Below the pieces are notes generated by a model. It had not been told where the DNA came from. It did not search any database and saw nothing but the letters and a program-made list of their open reading frames with translations. From the NCBI RefSeq assembly GCF_014192225.1, contig NZ_JACHXS010000005.1, forward strand, positions 1-64,000: 64,000 nt of DNA. Direction: 5' to 3'. A program made the translations under genes and the position numbers. The DNA comes from Pseudoduganella umbonata. Its GTDB lineage: Bacteria; Pseudomonadota; Gammaproteobacteria; Burkholderiales; Burkholderiaceae_D. Position 1 is the stretch's first letter. Each line of letters begins with the position of its first letter. Positions 34,449 through 44,148 of this stretch are shown here, piece after piece.

Positions 34449-35120
34449 ATGCGATTACTGGTCATTGAAGATGAGCAGAAGGCGGGCGAATACGTCCAGC
34501 GCGGCCTGACGGAGTCCGGTTTCGTGGTGGACCTGGCGCGCACCGGGCCAGATGGGCTGCATGCCGCCACAACCGGCCATTACGACCTGATCATACTGGA
34601 CGTGATGCTGCCGGACATGGATGGGTGGCAGGTGGTCACCGAGCTTCGGCGTACGATCGAGACGCCTGTACTGTTCCTGACTGCGCGTGATGCGCTCAAT
34701 GACCGGATCAAGGGGCTCGAACTGGGTGCCGACGACTATCTGGTAAAACCGTTCGCCTTCGCCGAACTGCTTATCCGCGTACGCACGCTGCTGCGCCGGG
34801 GACCTATGCGTGAACTGGACGTCATCCGCATCGCCGATCTGGAAATCGATGTGCCCAAGCGCCGGGTCAGCCGCGGGAGCATGCGCATCGACCTGACCGC
34901 CAAGGAATTCATGTTATTGCACCTGCTGGCCAAGCGCAGCGGGGAAGTACTGTCTCGTCCCCTGATCGCTTCGCAGGTATGGGACATGAATTTTGACAGC
35001 GACACCAATGTCGTCGATGTGGCGGTACGACGCTTGCGGGCAAAGATCGATGACCCGTATGAGCAGAAACTCATCCATACAATACGCAGCATGGGATATG
35101 TGCTGGAAGCGCGCGGATGA
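34449..35120 (+). CDS. cusR: OmpR-family response regulator CusR-like
   Basis: This 223-residue protein has a receiver domain ([12 protein letters not shown]; phosphoacceptor Asp in [14 protein letters not shown] at about 51; Lys in [11 protein letters not shown]). An OmpR-type winged helix follows ([34 protein letters not shown]). Sequence style is that of heavy-metal regulators CusR/CopR/CzcR. It lies about 90 bases after cusA and overlaps the sensor gene by four bases. It would activate cus and probably cop genes; the target boxes were not identified. Confidence 0.93.
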   Translation: MRLLVIEDEQKAGEYVQRGLTESGFVVDLARTGPDGLHAATTGHYDLIILDVMLPDMDGWQVVTELRRTIETPVLFLTARDALNDRIKGLELGADDYLVKPFAFAELLIRVRTLLRRGPMRELDVIRIADLEIDVPKRRVSRGSMRIDLTAKEFMLLHLLAKRSGEVLSRPLIASQVWDMNFDSDTNVVDVAVRRLRAKIDDPYEQKLIHTIRSMGYVLEARG

Positions 35121-36514
35121 GCGTTCGTTCTGTCTCGCTCACACTGCGGCTCAGCGCCCTGGTGGCCGTCGTGGCATTTGCCGTATTTTCGGTTGTCGGC
35201 GTCTATCTTTATCGCTCGCTGGCTGGACAACTGCAGGAGCGGGATGATGCCGATCTGGTCGAACGTGCCGATTTGATGCGCCACTTCCTCGACGAAACGT
35301 CGAACACGGCCGAGATAACGCGTGACCCACACCGGTTCCTCGACTCGGCAAGTCTGGACGGCGATGTATTCTTGCTGATGCAGGCCTCCGACGGCACAAC
35401 GTTGGCCAAGAACACCGAGTCGCTCTCCCCTGCGAGTCATGTCGTACCGCTCACACGTCCCGCGGTGCAAGCCGACGTTATCGAAACCGAAGCAGACAGG
35501 TCAGCCCGGCAGCGGGTACTGTCGGTGTCGGGCCGCGTTGCCAGCGGCGAACTGGTGCGCGTCACATTGGCACGCATCACGGCCGACCGCTCCGCGTTAC
35601 TGTCCGCCTATCGCTGGCGGGTACTTGGCGCAGCATTGCTCGGCGCGGCCATCACTGCCACCCTCGGCTCGATATTGATTCGGCACGCGCTCAAGCGTGT
35701 CACCGCTCTGGCCGAACAGGCTCGCCACGTGTCGGCACAGAATCTGCGCGTACGATTGGATGGAGCTGCAGCCCCGAACGAATTACGTATCCTGGCCGAC
35801 AGTTTCAATGATGTACTGGACCGGCTGGAGGCGAGTTTCAACAATCTGTCACAATTTGCGGACGACCTTGCGCACGACATGCGCACGCCGCTCAACAACC
35901 TCATGGTGCAGACCGAGGTGATGCTGTCGCAACCGCGCCCTGCGGAAGACTACCAGAACCTGCTGCATTCGAACCACGAGGAGTTTGGCCGGCTGGCCCG
36001 AATGGTCGAGAGCATGCTGTTTCTTGCCCGAGCGGACCATGACGAGGTCGCGCTGTCGTTGGAGCGGCTCGATCTGCACCAGGAGCTGACGCGTATTGCG
36101 GACTATTTCGAGGGGCCTGCTCTCGATGCCGGCGTCCAGATCGCAGTCAGTGCTTCGGGGACGGTGATCGCCGACGCACAGCTGCTGCGCCGGGCAGTGA
36201 GCAACCTGGTGTCGAATGCCCTGCGCTATACGCCGCCGGGCAACAGCCTGCGCCTCGACGCCGCGGAGAAGGACGAATGGACTTCGGTATGCGTCACCAA
36301 CTTTGGCCCCAGCATTGCGCCCGAACATATCGACAGGCTGTTTGACCGCTTTTATCGCGCCGACCCATCACGTTCGAGCGCATCCGGCACATCCGGCCTT
36401 GGCCTGGCCATCGTTAAATCCATCATGACCTTGCAACATGGCCGCGTCACCGTGACGAGCCAACCAGGCGGCGACACGCGATTTTGCCTGCTGTTTCCAA
36501 ACCGTCCGGGGTAG
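35117..36514 (+). CDS. cusS: Heavy-metal sensor histidine kinase CusS-like
   Basis: This 465-residue inner-membrane kinase has a first helix at about 10-35 and a periplasmic sensor region of about 130 residues. A second helix ([20 protein letters not shown]) and a HAMP segment follow. The phosphoacceptor block is [21 protein letters not shown]-, G1- and G2-box sequences are [25 protein letters not shown] and [13 protein letters not shown]. It would sense periplasmic copper/silver and phosphorylate the partner regulator, whose gene overlaps it by four bases. Confidence 0.93.
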   Translation: MSVRSVSLTLRLSALVAVVAFAVFSVVGVYLYRSLAGQLQERDDADLVERADLMRHFLDETSNTAEITRDPHRFLDSASLDGDVFLLMQASDGTTLAKNTESLSPASHVVPLTRPAVQADVIETEADRSARQRVLSVSGRVASGELVRVTLARITADRSALLSAYRWRVLGAALLGAAITATLGSILIRHALKRVTALAEQARHVSAQNLRVRLDGAAAPNELRILADSFNDVLDRLEASFNNLSQFADDLAHDMRTPLNNLMVQTEVMLSQPRPAEDYQNLLHSNHEEFGRLARMVESMLFLARADHDEVALSLERLDLHQELTRIADYFEGPALDAGVQIAVSASGTVIADAQLLRRAVSNLVSNALRYTPPGNSLRLDAAEKDEWTSVCVTNFGPSIAPEHIDRLFDRFYRADPSRSSASGTSGLGLAIVKSIMTLQHGRVTVTSQPGGDTRFCLLFPNRPG

Positions 36515-36673
36515 GCGGCCGTCAGGCAAGTCGGCTTGAGCATCGAAGCCGGGTGCCGGGGTGTGGCCATTGCGCTGTCATTTAAATGTAATGTTCGGGT
36601 CATGCTGGCGTGCGTGGACGGCTTCTAGAATGGTCCCATTGCTGCTTAACACTGTCACCGAAAGGACTTTGCA

Positions 36674-37015
36674 ATGAACACCTTCAAAAAAACTGTCGCG
36701 ATCCTGCTGGCTGCTGCCGCGCTGAGCCCTGTTGCCGCGATGGCGCACCATAAGGGCGAATACGTCAAGGATCCGCTGGGCCAAGCGGTTTCGGGTTCCG
36801 CCGCCACCCGCAGTGTCACAATCGATGAAAAGACCCGCTCCATCAATGTCAACCAGGGCGACGTCGTGCAGTTCAACGTCGGCGGCCAGACGTTCGCCTG
36901 GCAGTTCGACACACTGAGAGAAGGCCGCATCGATCTCGCGACGATCGCCCCCGCAGATGTGCACGTGCACGGTGTCAACGTGTTCGTGGAAGCGAACCCT
37001 GTCTACCGCAACTGA
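36674..37015 (+). CDS. czcE: CzcE-family periplasmic metal-binding protein
   Basis: This 113-residue exported protein has a signal peptide ending AAMA and a mature start HHKGEYVKDPLG. The CzcE fold is recognisable by TRSINVNQGDVVQFNVGGQT then FAWQFDT, and by a terminal DVHVHGVNVFVEANP. CzcE of Cupriavidus binds Cu(II). The two N-terminal His and HVH are likely ligands. AAGGA lies before the ATG. It follows cusS by about 160 bases and is convergent with the pcoB-like gene. Confidence 0.88.
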   Translation: MNTFKKTVAILLAAAALSPVAAMAHHKGEYVKDPLGQAVSGSAATRSVTIDEKTRSINVNQGDVVQFNVGGQTFAWQFDTLREGRIDLATIAPADVHVHGVNVFVEANPVYRN

Positions 37016-37029
37016 CAGGGCCGCAGCCA

Positions 37030-38271
37030 TCAATACCAGACGCGCAGGCCGATGACGGCCTGCAAGGTCTTGCGATCGTCGCCACTCTCCCGTGCCAGTG
37101 TCGCAGTACTGCCGAATTTGCGATTCCAGGTCACGCCGATATAGGGCGCAAACTGCCGTCGGATCTCGTAGCGCAGCCGTAATCCAAGCTCGGCATCGGT
37201 TAGCCCCGTCCCTGTGCCACGCCAGCGGTTACTGCGATTCTGGACATTGAGCTCGAGCTCGGGTTCGAGAATGAGGCGCTGCGTAAAAAGAAGCTCGTAG
37301 GCTACCTGCAAACGGCCGGCAAATTCGCCGCCAGAACGCCAGTAAGCCGTTGCCTCCACGTCGAACCAATACGGTGCAAGCCCCCGTACGCCCGCTGCCA
37401 GCCAGCTGCGTGAGGGGCCGCCACCGGTGTCGTGGCGCATCCCCAGCTGCGTGCTCCAGAAAGGAGAGAAGGTACGGTCCCACAGCAATTCAGTGCGCAT
37501 CGCCTCGAGCTGACCGCTGCGGCGTTCGCCATCGGCTTTCAACCAGGCCTTGTTGTAGTCGCCACCGTACCACGCCTCGGCTTCGATGTTCTGGCCACGC
37601 TCGCCGTCACCGCTGACTGCCTCCAGTTTGTCAAGCAGGATGCGACCGAACGGCGCCATGTCGGCCATCGCATTGCCCGGGAAGCCGGCAGGACGGGCGC
37701 CTTCATTGTAGGCCGCGGGATCCCTGGCGTCAGGCGGCGCCTTGCCGCCTTGCATGGGGCCCATCTGCATCGCCCCCATGTCCATGCCACCATGCTGCAT
37801 ATTCTGGTGGTCCATCCCCGCATGTTCGGCTGAACGCGGTGCGTTGGTGTTGGACCGCGTGCCTTGCTTGCCCATATTCTGGTGCTCAGTCATTGGCGGC
37901 ATGGCACCTTCTTGCTGCGCAGTGCCATGTGCCATGCCAGAGTGGTCCATGGCACCCTGCCCTGCCAGCGTGGAAGGCGCGGCCTGTGGCACCGGGGATG
38001 GCTGTCCCATTGGCATATGCCCCATTGCCTCGTGCTCGGATTTTGCCGCCGCCGGTGGCGATACCGCCGGCGTGTCTTGTTTCCCGGCCGCTGCTCCGTG
38101 TTGCATGGCCGAGTGGTCGGCTGGCTTCGCCTTTTCCTGCTCCTGTACGGCTGCATGGCCCATGGCGGCATGATCCATAGCCTGACTCTCCGATTGGCCA
38201 TGTGCGGGCAGTGCAAGGGCCGACAGGGCCATCAATGGAACGATGCCGTGTCTGATGATGTGATTTTTCAT
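37030..38271 (-). CDS. copB: Copper-resistance outer-membrane protein CopB/PcoB
   Basis: This 413-residue protein has a signal peptide (HGIVPLMALSALALPAHG). About 180 residues of low-complexity Met/His-rich sequence follow (repeats such as MDHAAMGHA, MDHSGMAHG, MDHQNMQHG), which should bind copper. From about 190 a beta-barrel CopB domain begins (ILLDKLEAVSGDGER, ending VIGLRVWY). It starts at ATG 38271, overlapping the end of the oxidase gene (ATGA). CopB is thought to bind or export copper at the outer membrane. The Met/His region is longer than in the classical PcoB. Confidence 0.92.
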   Translation of the reverse strand: MKNHIIRHGIVPLMALSALALPAHGQSESQAMDHAAMGHAAVQEQEKAKPADHSAMQHGAAAGKQDTPAVSPPAAAKSEHEAMGHMPMGQPSPVPQAAPSTLAGQGAMDHSGMAHGTAQQEGAMPPMTEHQNMGKQGTRSNTNAPRSAEHAGMDHQNMQHGGMDMGAMQMGPMQGGKAPPDARDPAAYNEGARPAGFPGNAMADMAPFGRILLDKLEAVSGDGERGQNIEAEAWYGGDYNKAWLKADGERRSGQLEAMRTELLWDRTFSPFWSTQLGMRHDTGGGPSRSWLAAGVRGLAPYWFDVEATAYWRSGGEFAGRLQVAYELLFTQRLILEPELELNVQNRSNRWRGTGTGLTDAELGLRLRYEIRRQFAPYIGVTWNRKFGSTATLARESGDDRKTLQAVIGLRVWY

Positions 38272-40130
38272 GAGACGACCACCTCCCTGAACATGCCTGC
38301 CTCCATGTGATACAGCAGATGGCAGTGATATGCCCAATGACCCGCAGCATCGGCAGTGACACGATAAGTAATGCGCTGTGCGGGTTGGACGTTGATGGTG
38401 TGCTTGCGCACCAGGAACTCGCCATCCGGCGTTTCCAGCTCGCTCCACATGCCGTGCAGGTGGATCGGGTGGTTCATCATGGTGTCGTTGACCAGGACGA
38501 TGCGCAGGCGTTCGCCGAGGCGGAAGTGAATTGGCAGCGCTTCGGAAAATTTCTGGCCGTCGAAGGACCAGATGAATCGATCCATGTTACCCGTCAGGTG
38601 CAACTCGATCTCGCGTTCCGGTGGGCGCGGGTCGATCGGCCCGCCGATCGTGTGCAGATCGGCGTAGGTCAGCACACGTCTGCCGTTGCCCCGAAGGTTG
38701 ACGCCGGGATCGTCCAGGTTGGTGCGGGGCATGTCCACGTGCATATCCACGCCTGGCCCGTATTCCGTCCGTGCATGCGATACCCTGGGAGGCCGAGCTG
38801 CTGCGGCAGCGCCTACAGCGTGCATCGGCTTACCTTCTTGTCCATGTCCCATCGCAGCATGGTCCATGCCTTGCATGACATTTTCGCTTCCACTAGTGGG
38901 CGCCTGCGCGCCATGTTGCATGCCTTCCATGCCCTTCATGCCCTGCACATCCTCCACTGCATCCATGCCTGACATGGACATGGCTCCCATCATGTCGGTC
39001 ATGCTGAGCCATTGCGGCGGGTCCATCGGCGGCACCTCGGCCTGCAGCCCTGGGCGAGGTGCCAGCGTGGCCCGGACAAAACCGGAACGGCCGATCGACT
39101 GCGCGAAGATCGTGTAGGCCCTTTCCTCAACAGGTTCGACGATCACGTCGTAAGTCTCCGCCACGGAAATGCGAAATTCGTCGACGCTGACCGGTTGGAC
39201 GTCCTGGCCGTCGGCGGACACTACCGTCAGTTTCAGGCCCGGTATACGCACGTCGAAGATTGTGGTGGCGGAGCCGTTGATGAAGCGCAGTCGCACCTTT
39301 TCGCCAGCCCGGAAAAGGCCAGTCCAATTGCGATTCGATGGCATGCCGTTGATCAGGTAGATCAGCCCTCCCCCCACGTTACGACTAGCCGTCACATCGC
39401 TGAGGTCGGTCGGCGCCATGCGCATGCGGCCCCACATCTTGCGCTTATCGAGGGCCCCGCCCAGGCCCATCGAGCGCACGTCGCGCACGAAGTCCGCCAC
39501 CGTGGGCTGGTTACTGTTGAAGAAGTCACTCATCTTCTTTAGATTGGCAAAGATGCGCTCGGGCTTTGCATCGGTCCAGTCCGACAGCATCACCACATAG
39601 TCGCGCTCAGCGGGCATGCGCTCTCCCGATTTGGGCTGGACAACGATTGGCCCATACAAACCGCTCTGCTCCTGAAAGCCCGAATGGCTGTGGTACCAGT
39701 ACGTGCCGGTCTGCTTCACTTCAAAGCGGTATTCAAAGGTCTGGCCAGGAGCAATGCCTGCGAAACTCAGGCCCGGCACCCCGTCCATGTTCGCCGGCAG
39801 GAGAATACCGTGCCAATGGATCGAGCTCGTCTCCGGCAAGCGGTTCGTTACTCGCAGTGTGATGGTGTCACCTTCGCGCCAAACCAGTGTCGGCGCCGGC
39901 ACGCGCCCATTGACGGCAATGGCGATACGGTCTGCGCCAGTAAAATTGACCGGAACGGGGCCAATCTGCAGGTCAAATTGTGTTCCACTCAACGCGTCCG
40001 AAGCCGTGGTCTGTGCCAATAGTCGGCGCGGCCACACCCCCGACATGCCCGTTGCGAGTACACCAAATCCTTTGAGAAGTCGGCGTCGCCAAACGCTGAC
40101 ATCGCCTCTCTCATCGTGGTTCAATTGCAT
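38268..40130 (-). CDS. pcoA: Multicopper oxidase CopA/PcoA
   Basis: This 620-residue three-domain oxidase has a Tat signal (VWRRRLLKGFGVLATGMSGV). Copper-ligand blocks are SSIHWHGILLPANMDG (about 105), WYHSHSGFQEQ, MNHPIHLHGMW and YHCHLLYHMEAGMF at the extreme C-terminus. A Met-rich insert, MMGAMSMSGMDAVEDVQGM and onward (about 378-430), is the copper-binding feature of PcoA/CopA. It oxidises or sequesters periplasmic Cu(I). Its stop overlaps the copB start. Note that CopA here is the oxidase, not the P-type ATPase of the same name. Confidence 0.95.
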   Translation of the reverse strand: MQLNHDERGDVSVWRRRLLKGFGVLATGMSGVWPRRLLAQTTASDALSGTQFDLQIGPVPVNFTGADRIAIAVNGRVPAPTLVWREGDTITLRVTNRLPETSSIHWHGILLPANMDGVPGLSFAGIAPGQTFEYRFEVKQTGTYWYHSHSGFQEQSGLYGPIVVQPKSGERMPAERDYVVMLSDWTDAKPERIFANLKKMSDFFNSNQPTVADFVRDVRSMGLGGALDKRKMWGRMRMAPTDLSDVTASRNVGGGLIYLINGMPSNRNWTGLFRAGEKVRLRFINGSATTIFDVRIPGLKLTVVSADGQDVQPVSVDEFRISVAETYDVIVEPVEERAYTIFAQSIGRSGFVRATLAPRPGLQAEVPPMDPPQWLSMTDMMGAMSMSGMDAVEDVQGMKGMEGMQHGAQAPTSGSENVMQGMDHAAMGHGQEGKPMHAVGAAAAARPPRVSHARTEYGPGVDMHVDMPRTNLDDPGVNLRGNGRRVLTYADLHTIGGPIDPRPPEREIELHLTGNMDRFIWSFDGQKFSEALPIHFRLGERLRIVLVNDTMMNHPIHLHGMWSELETPDGEFLVRKHTINVQPAQRITYRVTADAAGHWAYHCHLLYHMEAGMFREVVVS

Positions 40131-40160
40131 AGTTTTCCCCTGTCGAGTTGCAGCAAGGCG

Positions 40161-40805
40161 CTAACGCTTCGCGCCATGATGTTCTTCGTTCATTCGTTGA
40201 TGACCGTGACGGCCGTCATGTTCGTCGTCCGGATGAGCTTCGGTGGCGTTTTGCGTGCCGCCTGCAGTTGGCATACCACCGTGAGAATGGCCGGCGCTGC
40301 CAGCAACAAGCTGTCGGTAGCGCTCTTCGTCGAGCCGCGGCAACTGCTGGAGAAACGCAACCAGGCTCCACACGTCATCGTCGCTCATCGACATGCCCCA
40401 AGCCGGCATGCCGGAGGCCTTGATGCCATGCTTGATCACCCAAAAGGCAGCCGCCGGGTTCACGGTCACCTTCGATAAATTCGGCGGTGCGGGATACAAA
40501 CCTTTGCTCAGTTCGGAGGCCCCTAGTCCGGGAGCCAAGTGACATTGGGCGCACATGGCGTCGTAATTGCCTGCACCCATTTTGATCCGGTCCTGGCTGG
40601 ACAAGTCCGGAACCGTAATTGCTGCCGAACGGGTGGAGATCGAACGCTGCCGTGCATGCTCGATCAGTGTGAAAACCGGCCGCGAGTGCTGGTCGTCCGC
40701 CGCGAAGTTGTACAGTCCGCCTGTAACAACAGCGGCCACGACGAGGGCAAACACTATGAGCACGAGAAGTGCTCCGACCACAACCGCCTTGATAGAAAGC
40801 TTCAT
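40161..40805 (-). CDS. Membrane-anchored c-type cytochrome
   Basis: This 214-residue protein starts at ATG 40805. The N-terminal helix (VVVGALLVLIVFALVVAAVV) acts as anchor, followed by one cytochrome c domain with the haem motif CAQCH (GAGNYDAMCAQCHLAPG). The axial Met is probably in SGMPAWGMSMSDDD. The C-terminus is His-rich (DDEHDGRHGHQRMNEEHHG). It lies 30 bases upstream of pcoA, suggesting electron transfer linked to copper oxidation. A GTG-like extension upstream is less likely because the anchor starts at 40805. Confidence 0.88.
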   Translation of the reverse strand: MKLSIKAVVVGALLVLIVFALVVAAVVTGGLYNFAADDQHSRPVFTLIEHARQRSISTRSAAITVPDLSSQDRIKMGAGNYDAMCAQCHLAPGLGASELSKGLYPAPPNLSKVTVNPAAAFWVIKHGIKASGMPAWGMSMSDDDVWSLVAFLQQLPRLDEERYRQLVAGSAGHSHGGMPTAGGTQNATEAHPDDEHDGRHGHQRMNEEHHGAKR

Positions 40806-40869
40806 ACGACATTCCCTTCTCCGGAAGACGCGTCGCCGTCCCTGCGCTGCGCTGCGCACGCACAGGCCA

Positions 40870-40894
40870 GCCAAGAGGACTGTGCCCTCTTGGC
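40870..40894 (-). terminator. Hairpin after the DUF305 gene
   Basis: Arms GCCAAGAGG (40870-40878) and CCTCTTGGC (40886-40894) form a nine-base stem with a seven-base loop, 32 bases beyond the DUF305 stop. There is no T-run, so it may attenuate or stabilise mRNA ends rather than terminate fully. Confidence 0.45.
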
Positions 40895-40925
40895 CTGCGA
40901 TGACTCGTCTGCTAAAGCCCGTGGA

Positions 40926-41291
40926 TTACTTGGACTGTCCTTTGCGCTTCGCAATCCACGCGTCGAGCTTGGCAATCTCTTTGGTCTGATCGGTAATGAT
41001 CTTCTGTGCCGTCTCGCGCATCCGTGTGTCCTTGCCGTTTTGCAGCTCAGCCTTGGCCATATCGATGCCCATCTGGTGGTGCGATCGCATATTCGTCGCA
41101 AAGTCTAGATCGGCATCACCAGTCATTTTCATCCCCGCCATGTCGTGCCCGCTGTGGCCACTCATGTCATGAGATTGCTGCGCCGCGCCTGCTGGTTGCT
41201 GTTGTGAAGATTGCGCAAGCGCCGGTACCGTGCAGAAGAAGGCCATCGCCGCGGCGCAGGCAGCGCCTTGTTTCATCAGTTTTTTCATCAT
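40926..41291 (-). CDS. DUF305 (CopM-family) exported protein
   Basis: This 121-residue protein has a signal peptide (CAAAMAFFCTVPALAQ). A His/Met linker HDMSGHSGHDMAGMKMTGD follows, then one DUF305 domain with the signature FATNMRSHHQMGIDMAKAEL and RETAQKIITDQTKEI. The HH and Met residues are copper ligands in CopM-type members. It lies in the minus-strand pco series, 41 bases after the PEP-CTERM-DUF305 gene. AAGGAG precedes the ATG. Confidence 0.9.
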   Translation of the reverse strand: MMKKLMKQGAACAAAMAFFCTVPALAQSSQQQPAGAAQQSHDMSGHSGHDMAGMKMTGDADLDFATNMRSHHQMGIDMAKAELQNGKDTRMRETAQKIITDQTKEIAKLDAWIAKRKGQSK

Positions 41292-41332
41292 GTACTCCTT
41301 AATTTAAGAATGGAATTTACTTCATGCAGCGT

Positions 41333-42640
41333 TTAAAATTCGTTGTCCTTACGCTTGTCCCCGGTCAGAGGCACGAAATCACACTGGGAGAACTGCTTGC
41401 ACAGCATGTTGCGCATGTCGTTGATGCTGTTCTTCTGCGTCATGACGATGTCCTCGCAGTAGCGTTGCAGGTCGCCATGTCCGATATCGCTCTTGACCAC
41501 GCAATGCAGGCTGGGCGCGAGTGCGCTCAGGTGGTGATTGCTGAACATACGCAGGAAGACCTGGTCGAATTGCGCCCCCTCGGGCGTGCCGTCAAGCATG
41601 GCAATCATGCGCCGCCCTTCGTCATTGAGTTGCGGTTCATGTTGTATGCCATACCAGTCACGCAACCACCGCTGGGCCCGTCCGATCTCCTCACGCTGCA
41701 TCCGGTTCGCCAGGCGAGCCATCGACTTGATCTGTACATCGCTTGCCTTGCCCGGTGTTGCAGCAAATCCAGGACTGGGGGACGTTCCCTCGTCAGGATC
41801 GACAACCTGCGCATCGCGCGTCGTGTCGGTCCCTGCTGCCAGTTCCGACATGCGTAGTGCCGAGTAGTGATGATCGATGATGAAGGTCAGGTAGTTTTTC
41901 TCGAACGCTGCGGTCTGCCCGCGGCCCGGCCCGTCCGCGTAGGCGACCGAAGCAACGGTGGCGATGCCGATACCCGCTACAAGCTTCGAGAAGAGTGCAC
42001 GCCGTCTACGGCTTGTGCCGACGCCCATGAGTCCAATGCCACCGAGGAGCATGGCCCAGGTGGCTGGTTCCGGAACTGCCAATACCAGCGAGTCGGCTGT
42101 GGCCCAGTAAACGTTGCCATCTTCGTCGAGGTTACGCAGCGATACCGATTCCAGGTTCGTTGACGACACAAGGCCGAAGAACGACTCGCTGGAGTCCGGT
42201 GCAAGCGTAAACGTCAATGTCTCTCCACCTGCTGTGGCCGTCAGTTCGAGCGCACGACCTGCGCTGTACTCACCGTACGCATCGGAGCCATAGAACAGGC
42301 CACCAAAGCCGCGCATCCCAGGGTTGAACTGATCAAAAGTCAGGGCATCGGATGCCATCGTCGCGGTGACCGCCACTGCACCTGCTGGGCCAGCAAGGTA
42401 GAGTCCGGCGTCACTCGGCCCCGCGCTGATCCGATAGGACACGGATGCCGCTTCGCGCGCGGCCTCCCCTTCCAGCCATCCTGGCGCAAGGTCGTCCAGG
42501 CTGTCGGTCACTGTTCCCGGTACCGCGGCAAGGAACGCGGCGCGGTCGGTGTACAGCGTAATCTCGGCATGGGCTCCAGCAGACACGCACATTGCTGCGC
42601 CAAGTACCACTACATTCAAAGCGAATGGAAGTGCTTTCAT
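41333..42640 (-). CDS. Fusion of a PEP-CTERM protein to a DUF305-like domain
   Basis: This 435-residue frame has two parts. Residues 1-215 form a typical PEP-CTERM protein: signal peptide (VVLGAAMCVSAGAHA), a beta-rich domain with ITLYTDRAAFLAAVPG, and the sorting signal VPEPATWAMLLGGIGLMGVG ending TSRRRR. Directly after the Arg run comes a second signal-peptide-like stretch (ALFSKLVAGIGIATVASVAY, then ADGPG). A DUF305-like domain with DHHYSALRMSELA (about 255), LRDWYGIQHEP and MFSNHHLSALAPSLHC (about 372) follows. PEP-CTERM signals are normally at the very C-terminus. Either two exported proteins were joined in frame, or a stop codon between two genes was lost. Confidence 0.85.
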   Translation of the reverse strand: MKALPFALNVVVLGAAMCVSAGAHAEITLYTDRAAFLAAVPGTVTDSLDDLAPGWLEGEAAREAASVSYRISAGPSDAGLYLAGPAGAVAVTATMASDALTFDQFNPGMRGFGGLFYGSDAYGEYSAGRALELTATAGGETLTFTLAPDSSESFFGLVSSTNLESVSLRNLDEDGNVYWATADSLVLAVPEPATWAMLLGGIGLMGVGTSRRRRALFSKLVAGIGIATVASVAYADGPGRGQTAAFEKNYLTFIIDHHYSALRMSELAAGTDTTRDAQVVDPDEGTSPSPGFAATPGKASDVQIKSMARLANRMQREEIGRAQRWLRDWYGIQHEPQLNDEGRRMIAMLDGTPEGAQFDQVFLRMFSNHHLSALAPSLHCVVKSDIGHGDLQRYCEDIVMTQKNSINDMRNMLCKQFSQCDFVPLTGDKRKDNEF

Positions 42641-42744
42641 GGTTTTGCTCCATTGATTTCATCAGATTGGATCCGCAAAACGGCAACCGCACACGACGCG
42701 CTTCAGGCGTGATATGCGAGTACCATCGCAACGGTTTTAGTGCA

Positions 42745-43074
42745 CTAAGCGCCGCTCATGCGGGCGCACGCATCGGCGCAGCGCCGGCAAGCAGCGGCGC
42801 ACTCCCGGCAATGGTCCATTTTGTGTTTGCCACACTCATCCGCGCAAGCCCGGCAGATATCGGCACATAGACGGCAAAGCGCGGCGGCAAACTCGCTACC
42901 TCGAGCCATGTAAGCGGCACTTAGACGGCAAATCTGGGCGCAGTCCATATCAAGCTCGATGCAACGTGCCATCGCTTGCACATGCTCTTCCTGCAGGCAA
43001 GCTGCCGAGCAGTGGTCACAGGCGTCGGCGCACGCATTGCACGCGTCGATACATTCTTGAAATTGCTGATGCAT
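42745..43074 (-). CDS. Cys-rich four-helix-bundle copper-binding protein (Csp-like)
   Basis: This 109-residue protein has Cys every three to four positions along its helices (CIDACNACADACDHCSAACL, CIELDMDCAQICR, CRLCADICRACADECG, CRECAAACRRCADACA). This is the DUF326/Csp pattern, in which thiols lining a four-helix bundle store many Cu(I) ions. It has no signal peptide, so it resembles the cytosolic Csp3 type. ATG 43074 has AGGAGA seven bases upstream; the frame extends further but the bundle starts here. Storage of Cu(I) is inferred from family. Confidence 0.92.
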   Translation of the reverse strand: MHQQFQECIDACNACADACDHCSAACLQEEHVQAMARCIELDMDCAQICRLSAAYMARGSEFAAALCRLCADICRACADECGKHKMDHCRECAAACRRCADACARMSGA

Positions 43075-43182
43075 GATTCTTCTCCTTGATTCAGTCGCAA
43101 GATACGAGACACGCCGAGCCACCGTGCGCGACGATGCACGCCACGAGGCAGTCCGTGCCTGGCGGACGGCGCTATGAACAGT

Positions 43183-43542
43183 TCAGGAGAGGAAGGATTT
43201 GGGCGGGCGATCGAGGCGATCGCGTGTGCAACTGCTGCGGTGTGGCTCGGTACTTGCCTCCGCATGGGCGATGGTAGAGTTGAAAGGAACGGCAAGAACG
43301 TTTTGCTGCAGGGCAGGCGTGGGTGCGCAGCACAGTGAACAGTGTGAACAGCGTTCTCCGATGGCAGCCCGGTGCTTGGCCATCGACGCGTCGCTCTGCT
43401 TGGTTATCCCGCGGTGCTGCTCGCACTCGGACGTTGCCTCTTCACCGGTCGGCCAGCAGCAGGCAAATCGCGTCGCCGCCGCATTGAGCGGCAGGATTGC
43501 GATCAGCAACCACAGTACAAAGGTGGAGAGGCTGCGTTTCAT
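43183..43542 (-). CDS. Small exported Cys-rich protein (DUF2946-like)
   Basis: This 119-residue protein has a signal peptide (LSTFVLWLLIAILPLNAAAT). The mature part contains ACCWPTGEE, CEQHRG and GERCSHCSLCCAPTPA, then a basic tail. It is similar in layout to the product of 27393-27794. It stands at the head of the minus-strand series that continues through the Csp-like protein to copB. Cys/His clusters suggest metal binding; the function is unknown. Confidence 0.7.
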   Translation of the reverse strand: MKRSLSTFVLWLLIAILPLNAAATRFACCWPTGEEATSECEQHRGITKQSDASMAKHRAAIGERCSHCSLCCAPTPALQQNVLAVPFNSTIAHAEASTEPHRSSCTRDRLDRPPKSFLS

Positions 43543-44148
43543 GTCAATTAGACTAGCATCCGGCAGGCGGATCCGGTCACACCATTCGACAAGGAAATTT
43601 TAAATCGACAATATATTTACATTACGCAACTTGATAGATGTCGTCACGACCGATAGAGGATTGCCCTTTGAAAGCGCTTTGAGCGATCACCGCCTTTGAT
43701 AACGTATCCACAGATAAAGCGATAGGGTCAGAAATCAACTTATTGATATGAATCGGTTATAGATATCGACTGGTTAGTATCTTTGCCTGAGAGCACACAA
43801 TGCAGGCTGCCATTGTCCAACGTTCAATGGGCCACCATCGGCCATTCCAATATTTGCCTAATTTGCCCTTATTTGATATAGATCAAATACTTCTGCCAAC
43901 GCCATTGGCTACTATCAATTCATATTGAAGCAACGCGAGGTGGCTGATTACAACCACACGCCACTCATTATCGTACGCCTGAGCAGGCAAAAATGTATGC
44001 AGTCTCAGCTGCCGGCTCGTAGAGCGGAGGCCCGGTTGGATCGACGGCTTGAGTTCGATCTATGGAGCGTCACATGAGAGCCGTGTCTGGAGCCCGATCC
44101 TGTCTGGCCCAAATGCCCACACTCAACAATGGGTTTCGGCGGATCGAC
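43543..44148. other. Divergent intergenic region of 600 bases
   Basis: This region separates the minus-strand copper series from the plus-strand redox module. It is AT-rich at 43600-43900 and carries an FNR/Anr-type site (43873-43886). Possible alternative starts of the reductase gene lie at 44062 and 44074. No other gene was recognised. Confidence 0.5.
43873..43886 (+). promoter_or_regulatory. FNR/Anr-type site upstream of the redox module
   Basis: TTGAT-ATAG-ATCAA is a perfect match to the FNR/Anr/CRP-Fnr family consensus TTGAT-N4-ATCAA. It lies about 190-275 bases before the possible starts of the reductase gene. It suggests induction under low oxygen by an FNR-like regulator encoded elsewhere. 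Confidence 0.75.
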
